NCBI GenBank assembly: GCA_900215285.1
Contig: OCMG01000003.1
Coordinates: 372,001-436,000, forward strand
DNA from: Ensifer adhaerens
GTDB taxonomy: Bacteria; Pseudomonadota; Alphaproteobacteria; Rhizobiales; Rhizobiaceae
Reading direction: 5' to 3'
DNA length: 64,000 nucleotides
This document shows, one piece after another, positions 50,408 through 59,685 of this stretch. The notes under the pieces were generated by a model. The model worked only from the letters and a program-made list of their open reading frames with translations. It was not told the DNA's origin and did not search any database. Every line of letters begins with the position of its first letter. Within the stretch, counting starts at the first letter, position 1. Both the position numbers and the translations under genes were made by a program.

Positions 50408-51361
50408 ATGGCGAGACGAGCTGAGAGCAATTCGAGACTGGATGACGCGGCGCGAGCCGGCTGGCTCTACTATGTCGCGGGCCGGACACAGGACGAAATC
50501 GCGGTCATCATGGGCATTTCGCGACAGAGCGCCCAGCGGCTGATTTCCCTGTCGGTTGCCGAAAAGCTGATCAAGGTCCGCCTCGACCATCCGATTGCGG
50601 CCTGCATGGAAATGGCAGAGGCGCTGAAGTCCCGGTTTGGCCTGAAGAGGGTGGAGATCGTGCCGACGGATCCGGGCGCGGATGGGCTTCCGGTGGGTGT
50701 CGCGGAGGCGGGCGCGGCGGAACTCGAGCGTTGGCTGAAGCAACCGGACCCGCAGATCATCGCCATGGGCACCGGGCGAACCCTGCGCGCCGTCGTCGAC
50801 CAGCTGCCGCCGATGGATTGTCCGCAGCACAAGATCGTCTCGCTGACCGGCAATATCAGCCCGGACGGATCGGCGGCCTATTTCAACGTCATCTTCTCGA
50901 TGGCGGATGCGGTGAAGGCGCCGCATTTCCCGATGCCGCTGCCGGTCATCGTGTCGTCGCGTGAGGAACGAGACCTCATGCATCGCCAGCCACTGATGGA
51001 AACGGCCATCGACCTTGCCCGTAAGTCGAACGTTACCTTTATCGGTATCGGCGAAATGGCGCTGAAGGCCCCGCTCGTGCTGGACGGTTTCCTGAGGCCC
51101 GACGAAATGGAGGATATCCTCAAGGTGGGTGCGGCCGGCGAGATCTGCGGCTGGATTTTCGGAGCGGACGGCAAACTGCTCGACCATCCCGTCAACCAGC
51201 GGGTGGCCAGCCTGCCGATCCCGAGCCGGGAGACCTCCACGGTCATTGGTCTGGCGCGGGGCGTACGCAAGCATGCGGCGATCAAGGCCGCGGTGAAGGG
51301 GGGTCATATCAACGGGCTGATCACGGATGAAGAGGCGGCGAGGATGCTGCTTCAGGGGTGA
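50408..51361 (+). CDS. SorC/DeoR-type sugar-binding transcriptional regulator (SmoC-like)
   Basis: 317 aa from ATG at 50408. N-terminal HTH AARAGWLYYVAGRTQDEIAVIMGISRQSAQRLI is followed by the sugar-phosphate-binding domain (IIAMGTGRTLRAVVDQLP, FIGIGEMALKAPLVLDGFL). Length and domain match SmoC/SorC regulators of polyol operons. It lies upstream of the smo-type operon, separated by a VapBC pair in the other direction, so it presumably controls it in trans. Confidence 0.88.
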   Translation: MARRAESNSRLDDAARAGWLYYVAGRTQDEIAVIMGISRQSAQRLISLSVAEKLIKVRLDHPIAACMEMAEALKSRFGLKRVEIVPTDPGADGLPVGVAEAGAAELERWLKQPDPQIIAMGTGRTLRAVVDQLPPMDCPQHKIVSLTGNISPDGSAAYFNVIFSMADAVKAPHFPMPLPVIVSSREERDLMHRQPLMETAIDLARKSNVTFIGIGEMALKAPLVLDGFLRPDEMEDILKVGAAGEICGWIFGADGKLLDHPVNQRVASLPIPSRETSTVIGLARGVRKHAAIKAAVKGGHINGLITDEEAARMLLQG

Positions 51362-51370
51362 GGGCGTATT

Positions 51371-51754
51371 TCAGTTCAAGAGGCTGACTGGTACGTAAGG
51401 GGAAGCCCCGGCTTTTTGTACCGCAGCCCGTAAACGCTTGTCATTGGTCCACAAGCGGGCTCGCTCGTCGAGAAGAACAGATGCCAGCAATTGTGCATCG
51501 GTGTAACCAATTCCCATGCTGAAAAGACTATGAACTTCGATCATAGTCATGATCTCATAATGAGTGGCAACAGGGGCTTGGCGCTGCCGCGAGAGCAACG
51601 CGATCACCCGCGCTCGGTCGCGGAGACTGCCGAGCGCAAGCTCGCCTATGACGGATTCGTGGCAAAGTAGTTGGCCGTCTTCTATAATCCGTTCGAGCTC
51701 CAGATTTCGCTCACGGAAATGATCGATCCAGATCGAGGTATCGACCAGAATCAC
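51371..51754 (-). CDS. vapC: VapC-type PIN-domain toxin
   Basis: 127 aa. PIN-domain acidic residues: Asp in MILVDTSIWIDHF, Glu in ESVIGELALG, Asp in GYTDAQLLAS and the Asp in RLWTNDKRL. This is the four-acid Mg-dependent ribonuclease site of VapC. It starts 4 bases inside the antitoxin stop region, and its stop falls 9 bases after the SorC regulator stop (convergent). Confidence 0.9.
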   Translation of the reverse strand: MILVDTSIWIDHFRERNLELERIIEDGQLLCHESVIGELALGSLRDRARVIALLSRQRQAPVATHYEIMTMIEVHSLFSMGIGYTDAQLLASVLLDERARLWTNDKRLRAAVQKAGASPYVPVSLLN

Positions 51755-51951
51755 GATGCGCTCGCCGTCCGACGGCGTGGCGCGGCTTCGGCGTCAGCCA
51801 TGGTTCCGCCAAGCGCGATCAGTCGTTTCCCGGTTTCAACACGGATAAGTGCTTCGAGCGCCTGCCGAACCAAGGCAGTCGTTTCTTTCGTTCCGGTCAA
51901 AGCGCGGGCTTCTTCCAACAAGGCATCATCAATGTTGATGGTAGAACGCAT
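51751..51951 (-). CDS. vapB: VapB-type antitoxin
   Basis: 66 aa from ATG at 51951 (MRSTINIDDALLEEA), chosen because GGAG precedes it by 8 bases and it starts the ribbon-helix-helix-like motif. Typical antitoxin of the DUF2191/Rv0623 group: TINIDDALLEEARALTGTKETTALVRQALEALI. Overlaps vapC by 4 bases and should bind its own promoter. Confidence 0.85.
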   Translation of the reverse strand: MRSTINIDDALLEEARALTGTKETTALVRQALEALIRVETGKRLIALGGTMADAEAAPRRRTASAS

Positions 51952-52335
51952 ATTAACATCTCCATTTCGAGGCATCGATATTAGCACCAAATGATGACGA
52001 ATTCAATGCACAGCGCTGCCGCGCAATTTTAGTACAACCTGTTGCGAGCAGCATTTGCCAATGGTGTCAGCATAAACACTTATTACGCATAGCCCTCTGC
52101 AAAGCGCCCTTATGACGCGAATATTCAGGTCGGGCAAGCTCCGCTAACCTGTCAAACTCCTACTGTGACCACCCAAGCCCGTTTGGGCTCAGCAGTTTAA
52201 ATTTTCTCACCCATCCAGTGGCTTAACCAACTCTTGTGCAGCGCAGCGACGATTTGCCGTTGACAAAATTCGTATTAAATCGATTATTTGCCCATGAGCA
52301 TAGCATTTGCTCAGTACCGCTTCTGGGAGGAAACA
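51952..52335. promoter_or_regulatory. Promoter/operator of the polyol (smo) operon
   Basis: Rightward: a perfect -35 TTGACA (52260-52265), 17-bp spacer, -10 ATTATT (52283-52288). Just downstream, the inverted repeat TGAGCA-N7-TGCTCA (52295-52313) is well placed for repression by the SorC-type regulator. Further upstream AGCCC-gttt-GGGCT (52177-52190) is another hairpin. The leftward vapBC promoter must also lie in this region but is not clear. Confidence 0.65.
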
Positions 52336-53649
52336 ATGAGATTTCAAGCATGGCTGCTGGGCGCCGTATCCGCGCTCGCAATGGCCGGTGTCGCCAACGC
52401 CGAAACGACCCTGACGATCGCCACCGTGAACAATGGCGACATGGTCCGCATGCAGAAGCTGACCGACGACTTCACCAAGGCCAATCCGGACATCAAGCTG
52501 AACTGGGTGACGCTCGAAGAAAACGTGCTGCGCCAGAAGGTGACGACCGATATCGCCACCAAGGGCGGCCAGTATGACGTCCTGACCATCGGCACCTATG
52601 AAGTTCCGATCTGGGCGAAGAACGGCTGGCTCGTCGCCCTCGACAAGCTCGGCCCCGACTATGACGTAGACGACCTTCTGCCGGCGATCCGCAATGGGAT
52701 CAGCGCCGACGGCAAGCTCTATGCGGCGCCCTTCTACGGCGAAAGCTCTTTCGTGATGTACCGCAAGGACCTGATGGAGAAGGCCGGGCTGAAAATGCCT
52801 GATGCGCCGACCTGGGACTTCATTGCGGATGCTGCGCGCAAGATGACCGACCGCAAGGACGGCATCAACGGCATCTGCCTGCGCGGCAAGGCAGGCTGGG
52901 GCGAGAACATGGCCTTCCTGACCGCCATGTCCAATTCCTTCGGCGCGCGCTGGTTCGACGAAAAGTGGCATCCGCAATTCGACCAGCCGGAATGGAAGAA
53001 GACGCTGGACTTCTATGTCAAGCTGATGAAGGACGCCGGTCCCGAGGGCGCATCCTCCAATGGCTTCAATGAAAATCTGGCGCTCTTCCAGCAGGGCAAG
53101 TGCGGCATGTGGATCGACGCGACGGTCGCTGCCTCCTTCGTCTCCGATCCGAAGAACTCGAAGGTTGCCGACAAGGTCGGCTATGCGCTCGCCCCTGACA
53201 ACGGTCTCGGCAAGCGCGCCAACTGGCTCTGGGCCTGGAACCTCGCGATCCCCGCCGGCTCCAAGAAGGTCGATGCGGCTGAGAAGTTCGTGTCCTGGGC
53301 AACCAGCAAGCATTACACGGAACTGGTCGCTTCCAAGGAAGGCTGGGCAAACGTGCCTCCGGGCACGCGCAAGTCGCTCTATGCCAATGCCGACTACCAG
53401 AAGGCAGCGCCCTTCGCCAAGATGACGCTGGACTCGATCAACGCCGCTGACCCGACCCATCCGACGGTCAAGCCGGTGCCTTATGTGGGCGTGCAGTTTG
53501 TCGCCATCCCTGAATTCCAGGGCATCGGCACGGCGGTCGGACAGCAGTTCTCGGCAGCCCTTGCCGGCAAGGAAACCGTTGATGCGGCGCTCAAGGCGGC
53601 TCAGTCCTACACCGAGCGCGAAATGAAGAAGGCCGGCTATCCGAAGTAA
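52336..53649 (+). CDS. smoE: ABC transporter polyol-binding protein
   Basis: 437 aa behind GGGAGGAAA. Sec signal peptide MRFQAWLLGAVSALAMAGVANA, then a family 1 solute-binding protein (extracellular solute-binding) with IGTYEVPIWAKNGWL and YRKDLMEKAGLKMPDAPTW. Closely fits SmoE of rhizobial sorbitol/mannitol/maltitol transporters. First gene of the operon, with a strong terminator-like hairpin after it that probably makes it more abundant than the permeases. Confidence 0.86.
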   Translation: MRFQAWLLGAVSALAMAGVANAETTLTIATVNNGDMVRMQKLTDDFTKANPDIKLNWVTLEENVLRQKVTTDIATKGGQYDVLTIGTYEVPIWAKNGWLVALDKLGPDYDVDDLLPAIRNGISADGKLYAAPFYGESSFVMYRKDLMEKAGLKMPDAPTWDFIADAARKMTDRKDGINGICLRGKAGWGENMAFLTAMSNSFGARWFDEKWHPQFDQPEWKKTLDFYVKLMKDAGPEGASSNGFNENLALFQQGKCGMWIDATVAASFVSDPKNSKVADKVGYALAPDNGLGKRANWLWAWNLAIPAGSKKVDAAEKFVSWATSKHYTELVASKEGWANVPPGTRKSLYANADYQKAAPFAKMTLDSINAADPTHPTVKPVPYVGVQFVAIPEFQGIGTAVGQQFSAALAGKETVDAALKAAQSYTEREMKKAGYPK

Positions 53650-53668
53650 GCTTCCTCTTGACGCAAAA

Positions 53669-53699
53669 GGACCGCCGCTCTTCAAGGGGCGGCGGTCCG
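53669..53699 (+). terminator. GC-rich hairpin after smoE
   Basis: GGACCGCCGC and GCGGCGGTCC-type arms pair around a short loop about 20 bases after the smoE stop. No strong T-tract; likely a processing/attenuation hairpin that raises the level of the binding-protein mRNA relative to the downstream genes. Confidence 0.55.
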
Positions 53700-53734
53700 G
53701 GCAGGGGAAACGTGGGCGGTTGAAAAGCAGCACG

Positions 53735-53872
53735 TTGTGCTGCCCCCTCATCTGCCTGCCGGCATCTTCTCCCCGATGGGGAGAAGAGGAAGAACCGCAG
53801 CCTCGCGGATATCCTCGCCCCTCTGGGGAGAAGTCCGCCGAGCGATAGCGGAGCCGGGGTGAGAGGGCTTCA
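53735..53872. repeat. Rhizobial intergenic repeat with nested palindromes
   Basis: Contains CTTCTCCCC-GAT-GGGGAGAAG (53766-53786), CCCCTCTGGGG and flanking CCCCTCAT...GGTGAGAGGG arms. I recognise 'CCCCTCATCTGCCTGCCGGCA..CTTCTCCCC..GGGGAGAAG' as a repeated intergenic family of Rhizobium/Agrobacterium genomes. It sits between smoE and smoF. Confidence 0.65.
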
Positions 53873-53966
53873 CCCAAGAGCCGCGCGAATATCCAACGAA
53901 AACCCGGACGCCCGGACCGGCCACGCGCCGGAACCAGACGCCATAACCCTGGAGAGGAATTGAGCC

Positions 53967-54836
53967 ATGGCAACGATGCAGATGCGCACGACCGCGCGGG
54001 CAATGATGGCACCGGCCGTCATCCTGCTGCTGGTCTGGATGGTGGTTCCGCTGGCCGCCACCCTCTATTACTCCTTCCAGAACTACACGCTGCTGAACCC
54101 GGTCATCTCCTTTGCCGGTCTCGACAACTACTATTACTTCATCACCGATCCCGCCTTCGCATCAGCCGTGCTGAACACGATCTACCTGGTCGGCGGCGTG
54201 CTGCTGATCACGGTCGTCGGAGGCCTGTTCCTGGCGCTGCTGATCGACCAGCCCATCTTCGGGCAGGGGATCGTGCGCATTCTGGTGATCTCGCCCTTCT
54301 TCGTCATGCCGACGGTGGCAGCACTCGTCTGGAAGAACATGCTGATGAACCCGATTTACGGGATCTTCGCCTGGCTTCTCTCGCTGTTCGGTCTGCCACC
54401 GATCGATTTTCTGGCGCAAATCCCGCTGCTCTCGATCATCCTGATCGTCGCCTGGCAGTGGCTGCCCTTCGCTACGCTGATCCTGCTCACCGCCCTGCAA
54501 TCGCTGGACGGCGAGCAGATGGAAGCGGCCGAAATGGATGGCGCCGGCGTCGTCAGCCGCTTCATCTATCTGGTCCTGCCGCATCTTTCGCGGGCGATCA
54601 CGGTCGTCATCCTCATCGAGACGATCTTCCTTCTGGGTGTCTTTGCTGAAATCCTCGTCACCACCAATGGCGGGCCGGGGACGGCGAGCACGAACCTGCC
54701 CTTCCTCGTCTACACGCAGGCGCTCTTGAACTTCGATGTCGGCAGCGCATCCGCCGGCGGGATCATTGCGGTGATCGTCGCCAATATCGTCGCATTCTTC
54801 CTGATGCGAATCATCGGCAAGAACCTGGAGGCTTGA
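53967..54836 (+). CDS. smoF: ABC transporter permease, polyol (SmoF family)
   Basis: 289 aa behind GGAGAGGAA. Six membrane helices (MAPAVILLLVWMVVPLAATLYYS first) and the permease EAA motif EAAEMDGAGVVSRFIYLVLPHL for ATPase docking. Pairs with the next permease. Confidence 0.87.
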   Translation: MATMQMRTTARAMMAPAVILLLVWMVVPLAATLYYSFQNYTLLNPVISFAGLDNYYYFITDPAFASAVLNTIYLVGGVLLITVVGGLFLALLIDQPIFGQGIVRILVISPFFVMPTVAALVWKNMLMNPIYGIFAWLLSLFGLPPIDFLAQIPLLSIILIVAWQWLPFATLILLTALQSLDGEQMEAAEMDGAGVVSRFIYLVLPHLSRAITVVILIETIFLLGVFAEILVTTNGGPGTASTNLPFLVYTQALLNFDVGSASAGGIIAVIVANIVAFFLMRIIGKNLEA

Positions 54837-54839
54837 ACC

Positions 54840-55670
54840 ATGGCACGATCGGTTTCCACATCGCGGCGCATCACTTTCACCGTCATTGCCTGGGTGATCG
54901 CGCTCATCCTCTTCTTCCCGATCCTCTGGACGGTCATCACCAGCTTCAAGTCGGAAGGCGACGCCATTGCCTTTCCGCCTGTCTTCCTGAACTTCCACTG
55001 GACGCTGGACAGCTATCGTGAAGTGCAGGAGCGCTCGGATTATCTCCTGCATGTCTGGAATTCGGCCGCCATTTCCTTCGGTTCGACGCTGATCGCGCTG
55101 CTGATCTCCATCCCCGCCGCCTGGGCGATGGCCTTCAATCCCGGCAAGCGGACGAAGGACATCCTGATGTGGATGCTGTCGACCAAGATGATGCCGGCGG
55201 TCGCGGTCCTCGTGCCTTTCTATCTGGCCTTCAAGAACCTTGGTCTGCTCGACACCAAGCTCGGCCTCATCATCATTCTGACCATGATGAACCTGCCGAT
55301 CATCGTCTGGATGCTCTACAGCTACTTCAAGGAAATACCCGGCGAAATTCTCGAGGCCGCCCGTATGGACGGGGCAACGCTCGGCAAGGAGATTATCTAT
55401 GTGCTGGCCCCGATGGCCGTGCCCGGCATTGCCTCGACAGTGCTCCTCAACATCATTCTCTCGTGGAACGAGGCCTTCTGGACGCTGAACCTTTCGGCCT
55501 CAAAGGCAGCGCCGCTTTCCACTTTCATCGCATCCTATTCCAGTCCCGAAGGCCTCTTCTGGGCGAAGCTTTCCGCGGCCTCCACGCTCGCCATCGCACC
55601 GATCCTGGTGATGGGCTGGTTCTCGCAGAAGCAGCTCGTGCGTGGCCTCACCTTCGGCGCAGTCAAATAA
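54840..55670 (+). CDS. smoG: ABC transporter permease, polyol (SmoG family)
   Basis: 276 aa, MalG-type permease with six helices ([23 protein letters not shown] first) and EAA motif [21 protein letters not shown]. Starts 3 bp after smoF. Confidence 0.87.
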   Translation: MARSVSTSRRITFTVIAWVIALILFFPILWTVITSFKSEGDAIAFPPVFLNFHWTLDSYREVQERSDYLLHVWNSAAISFGSTLIALLISIPAAWAMAFNPGKRTKDILMWMLSTKMMPAVAVLVPFYLAFKNLGLLDTKLGLIIILTMMNLPIIVWMLYSYFKEIPGEILEAARMDGATLGKEIIYVLAPMAVPGIASTVLLNIILSWNEAFWTLNLSASKAAPLSTFIASYSSPEGLFWAKLSAASTLAIAPILVMGWFSQKQLVRGLTFGAVK

Positions 55671-55680
55671 GGAGACCGTC

Positions 55681-56679
55681 ATGGGCAGCATTAGATTGAA
55701 CAAGGTTTCCAAGACATTCGGCGAGATGAAGGTCATCCCGTCCATCGACCTGGAGATCGAAAACGGTGAATTCGTCGTTTTCGTCGGCCCCTCCGGCTGC
55801 GGCAAGTCCACGCTGCTGCGGCTGATCGCGGGGCTGGAGGACACGTCCGGCGGCACGATCGAGATCGACGGCCGGAACGTGACTTCGGAAGCTCCGGCAA
55901 AGCGCGGTCTTGCCATGGTGTTCCAGTCCTATGCGCTCTATCCGCATATGACGGTGCGCAAGAACATCGCGTTTCCGCTGAAGATGGCGGGCGAGGAGCA
56001 GTCGGTCATCGACCGCAAGGTGGCGGACGCCGCCAAGGTCCTGAACCTCACCGATTATCTGGAGCGCAAGCCCGGCCAGCTTTCCGGCGGTCAGCGCCAG
56101 CGCGTCGCCATCGGCCGCGCGATCGTGCGCCAGCCGACGGCCTTCCTCTTCGACGAGCCGCTCTCGAACCTCGATGCGGCATTGCGCGTGACGATGCGGC
56201 TGGAAATAGCGGAACTGCATCAGCAGCTCGGCACGACGATGATCTATGTGACCCATGACCAGGTGGAAGCCATGACCATGGCCGACAAGATCGTCGTGCT
56301 CAATCGCGGCAATGTCGAGCAGGTCGGTTCGCCGCTGGAGCTTTACAGCAAGCCCCGCAATCTCTTCGTCGCCGGCTTCATCGGCTCGCCGCGCATGAAC
56401 CTGATCGAGGGTGCGGAAGCGGCCAAGCTCGGGGCGAAAACCATCGGTGTCCGGCCGGAACACATGACCGTGTCGGCGACCGAGGGCGCCTGGAAAGGGA
56501 CGGTCGGCGTCGCCGAACATCTCGGCTCCGACACGTTCTGCCATGTCCATACCGAGACGGTCGGCACGCTGACACTGCGGACCGCCGGTGATGCGATGCT
56601 GAAGCATGGGGACACCATCTATCTCACGCCGGACGAGCGACGCATCCACAAGTTCAACAATGAGGGACTGGCCGTATGA
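55681..56679 (+). CDS. smoK: ABC transporter ATPase, polyol (SmoK family)
   Basis: 332 aa MalK-type ATPase. Walker [10 protein letters not shown], signature [14 protein letters not shown], Walker [13 protein letters not shown] and switch [12 protein letters not shown]. The TOBE-type C-terminal domain carries [16 protein letters not shown] follows GGAGACC. Confidence 0.9.
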   Translation: MGSIRLNKVSKTFGEMKVIPSIDLEIENGEFVVFVGPSGCGKSTLLRLIAGLEDTSGGTIEIDGRNVTSEAPAKRGLAMVFQSYALYPHMTVRKNIAFPLKMAGEEQSVIDRKVADAAKVLNLTDYLERKPGQLSGGQRQRVAIGRAIVRQPTAFLFDEPLSNLDAALRVTMRLEIAELHQQLGTTMIYVTHDQVEAMTMADKIVVLNRGNVEQVGSPLELYSKPRNLFVAGFIGSPRMNLIEGAEAAKLGAKTIGVRPEHMTVSATEGAWKGTVGVAEHLGSDTFCHVHTETVGTLTLRTAGDAMLKHGDTIYLTPDERRIHKFNNEGLAV

Positions 56680-57452
56680 GCGGACGTCTGCAGGGAAAAT
56701 CGGCGCTGATCACCGGCTCCGCGCGTGGCATCGGCAGGGCTTTTGCCGAGGCCTATATCCGCGAGGGGGCGACGGTTGCGATTGCCGATATCAATATCGA
56801 ACGCGCTGAAGAGACTGCGCGCGAGCTTGGGCCGCAGGCCTATGCGGTGAAAATGGATGTGACGGATCAGGCCTCCATTGACGCGGCGATTGCCGCTGTC
56901 GATGCGCGGACCGGAGGCATTGATATCCTGATCAACAATGCAGCGCTCTTCGACCTTGCTCCGATCGTCGAGATCACCCGCAAGAGCTTCGACACGCTCT
57001 ATGCGATCAACGTCGCGGGCACGCTCTTCACGCTTCAGGCGGCGGCGAAGTCGATGATCGCCCGCGGCAAGGGCGGCAAGATCATCAACATGGCGAGCCA
57101 AGCTGGCCGGCGCGGCGAGGCGCTGGTCGCCGTCTATTGCTCGACCAAGGCTGCCGTTATCTCGCTGACGCAGTCCGCTGGGCTCGATCTCATCAAGCAT
57201 GGGATCAATGTGAACGCCATCGCGCCCGGTGTCGTGGACGGCGAGCACTGGGATGGTGTCGACGCGCTGTTCGCAAAGTATGAGAACCGCCCGCTCGGTG
57301 AAAAGAAGAAACTGGTCGGAAAAGAAGTGCCATTTGGCCGCATGGGAACCGCAAATGACCTTGTGGGCATGGCGATCTTCCTTGCGAGCCCCGAAGCCGA
57401 TTACATTGTCGCCCAGACATACAATGTCGATGGCGGCAACTGGATGAGCTGA
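56676..57452 (+). CDS. smoS: Sorbitol (L-iditol) dehydrogenase, SDR family
   Basis: 258 aa, overlapping smoK by 4 bases. [10 protein letters not shown] nucleotide motif, [38 protein letters not shown] (Ser, Tyr-x3-Lys). The [19 protein letters not shown] loop is characteristic of rhizobial SmoS/galactitol dehydrogenase-type polyol SDRs. Oxidises D-sorbitol to D-fructose, or galactitol to tagatose. Confidence 0.88.
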   Translation: MSGRLQGKSALITGSARGIGRAFAEAYIREGATVAIADINIERAEETARELGPQAYAVKMDVTDQASIDAAIAAVDARTGGIDILINNAALFDLAPIVEITRKSFDTLYAINVAGTLFTLQAAAKSMIARGKGGKIINMASQAGRRGEALVAVYCSTKAAVISLTQSAGLDLIKHGINVNAIAPGVVDGEHWDGVDALFAKYENRPLGEKKKLVGKEVPFGRMGTANDLVGMAIFLASPEADYIVAQTYNVDGGNWMS

Positions 57453-57489
57453 ACAGACCCTCAATACCCGCCAAGCCGGGGAGATGACG

Positions 57490-58965
57490 ATGACCAAACT
57501 ATCCTTAGCCAACCTGCCGAAACTAGCCGACAAGGCCTCCGTGCCGACGTACCGGCGCGAGGATCTGACGGCCGGCATCCTGCATTTCGGCGTCGGCAAT
57601 TTCCACCGCGCCCATCTGGCGGTCTATCTGCACGACCTGTTCAATCAGGGCAAGAACCTCGACTTCGCCATCATCGGCGCGGGCGTTATGGCCTCCGACG
57701 CTAAGATGCGGGATGTTCTCAAGGCGCAGGATTATCTGACGACGGTGGTCGAACAGGATATTTCCAAGTCTGCTGCGACCATTACCGGCCCGATGATCGA
57801 CTTCATCGCCGCCCCCGATTTCGACACGATCATTGCCAAGCTCGCCGATCCGGCAATCCGCATTGTCTCCATGACGATCACTGAGGGCGGCTATTTCATC
57901 GATCCGGCAACCGGGAAGTTCGACCCCAAACATCCGGCCATTGCGGCCGATGGCGCGAACCCCGATCATCCGAAGACGGTGTTCGGCCTGATCATCGCGG
58001 GCCTCAAGAAGCGCCGCGCCGCTGGCCATCCCCCATTCACGGTCATGTCCTGCGACAACATCCCCGGCAATGGCGAAGTTACGGAGGCGGCTGTTGCGGG
58101 TCTTGCTGCTCTCTCGGATCCCGATTTCGCCCACTGGATCGAGAAGAACGTGGCCTTCCCGAATTCCATGGTCGACCGCATCACGCCGGCGACCGGCAAG
58201 CGCGAGATCGATATCGCCCGCGACACCTATGGCATCGAGGACGGCTGGCCGGTGTTTTGCGAGGAGTTCAAGCAATGGGTGCTGGAGGACAAGTTCCCCC
58301 TCGGCCGCCCAGCCTTCGAGGACGCAGGCGCCGAATTCGTGCCGGATGTCGCGCCTTACGAGCTCATGAAACTGCGCATCCTCAATGGCGGTCACGCAGC
58401 CATTGCTTATCCGGCTTCGCTGATGGACATCCACTTCGTCCACGAGGCGATGGAAAACCCGCTGATCAAGGCTTTTCTGGCAAAGCTTGAGCATAACGAG
58501 ATCATTCCCGTCGTGCCGCCGGTGCCGAACACGAGCCTCGCGGACTATTTCGATCTCATCGACCGTCGCTTCTCCAATCCGAAGATCGGCGACACGATCC
58601 CGCGTCTGGCGCAGGACGGCTCCAACCGGCAGCCAAAATTCATCCTGCCGGCGACCGCCGCGCGGCTTGCCAAGGGGCAGGACGTCACCGGTCTGTCATT
58701 GGTTTCCGCGCTCTGGTGCAAGTATTTCGAGGGCACGTCGGACAGCGGCAAGCCGATTGTCTTCAACGATGAGAGCGCCGAGCGGTTGCAAAAGGCGGCC
58801 CTCGCCTCGCGTGACGACCCGAAGGCCTTCCTCGCGCTCGGCGACATTTTCGGCGATGTCGGGACACATCCGCGCTTTGTCGAAAGCTTCTCGAAGGCGC
58901 TGTCGAGCCTGAGAAAAAAGGGCACGGCGGCAACTTTGATCGATTACATCGACGGCAAGCTCTGA
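57490..58965 (+). CDS. mtlK: Mannitol 2-dehydrogenase
   Basis: 491 aa from ATG at 57490, 6 bases after GGGGAG (an ATG at 57484 is also possible). Long-chain mannitol dehydrogenase family: GILHFGVGNFHRAHLAVYLHDLF at the N-terminus, TITEGGY, SCDNIPGNGEV, and the catalytic Lys region KLRILNGGHAAIAY-type motif. Oxidises D-mannitol (or D-arabinitol/sorbitol) with NAD. Confidence 0.9.
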   Translation: MTKLSLANLPKLADKASVPTYRREDLTAGILHFGVGNFHRAHLAVYLHDLFNQGKNLDFAIIGAGVMASDAKMRDVLKAQDYLTTVVEQDISKSAATITGPMIDFIAAPDFDTIIAKLADPAIRIVSMTITEGGYFIDPATGKFDPKHPAIAADGANPDHPKTVFGLIIAGLKKRRAAGHPPFTVMSCDNIPGNGEVTEAAVAGLAALSDPDFAHWIEKNVAFPNSMVDRITPATGKREIDIARDTYGIEDGWPVFCEEFKQWVLEDKFPLGRPAFEDAGAEFVPDVAPYELMKLRILNGGHAAIAYPASLMDIHFVHEAMENPLIKAFLAKLEHNEIIPVVPPVPNTSLADYFDLIDRRFSNPKIGDTIPRLAQDGSNRQPKFILPATAARLAKGQDVTGLSLVSALWCKYFEGTSDSGKPIVFNDESAERLQKAALASRDDPKAFLALGDIFGDVGTHPRFVESFSKALSSLRKKGTAATLIDYIDGKL

Positions 58966-58977
58966 AGGCCCGGGGCG

Positions 58978-59685
58978 ATGCGCGCCGTGTCCGACATTCT
59001 GGTGATCTTCGATTGCGACGGGGTTCTCGTCGACAGCGAGCCGATCGCGCTTTCCGTTCTGGGTGAGATGCTGCAGGGGCAGCAAGTGGCGCTATCCGAA
59101 GAGGAGATTGCGGATCGCTTTCTGGGACGAAGCCTCGGTGCGGTGGCCGAGACGGTGCAGCGGGAATTCGGCGTCTGTCTGCCGGGGGATTTTCCGGCCA
59201 TGATCCGCCGCCGGCTCTTCACGCGCTATGAGCGTGAGCTGCAGGCCATGCCGGGTATTCAATTGGCACTGGAGGGCTTGGCGGCCCGCGGGGTCGCCAC
59301 CTGCGTTGCCTCGTCCAGCCTGCCGGAGCGAATCGAAAAGAGCCTTCTCGTCACCGGGCTTTCGGGCGCATTCGGGCCCCGGGTCTTCAGCGCCAGCATG
59401 GTCAAGGCCGGAAAGCCGGCACCCGATCTCTTCCTGCACGCCGCACGGCAGTGCGGATTTTTGCCGGCAAATTGCATCGTGGTCGAAGACAGTCCGGCCG
59501 GCATTCAGGCGGCGCGCGCGGCGGGCATGCATGTCCTGGCCTTTGGCGGCGGTGGACATGCCCGCTCGCCGGCCTTCCGGCAGAAGATTACGGCATTGAA
59601 GCCCGATGCATGGTTTGACGCCATGCCGGAATTGCTGCAGTTTGTCGACCGGTGGGGGAGTGCGGAAGACAGCCGACATGGGTGA
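58978..59685 (+). CDS. HAD-family phosphatase
   Basis: 235 aa. HAD motif I FDCDGVLVDSE, motif II ASSS, motif III Lys in GKPAPDLF and motif IV VEDSPAGIQAA; alpha-helical cap between I and II as in the beta-phosphoglucomutase/sugar-phosphatase group. In the polyol operon it probably dephosphorylates a sugar phosphate or repairs a dead-end phosphate. Rhizobial polyol operons often contain such a gene. Confidence 0.85.
   Translation: MRAVSDILVIFDCDGVLVDSEPIALSVLGEMLQGQQVALSEEEIADRFLGRSLGAVAETVQREFGVCLPGDFPAMIRRRLFTRYERELQAMPGIQLALEGLAARGVATCVASSSLPERIEKSLLVTGLSGAFGPRVFSASMVKAGKPAPDLFLHAARQCGFLPANCIVVEDSPAGIQAARAAGMHVLAFGGGGHARSPAFRQKITALKPDAWFDAMPELLQFVDRWGSAEDSRHG

Noticed and set aside
52207..54012. 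Long leftward open frame of about 600 codons across smoE
   Set aside because: An antisense frame produced by GC-rich codon bias. The rightward smoE has a signal peptide, ribosome site and family motifs.
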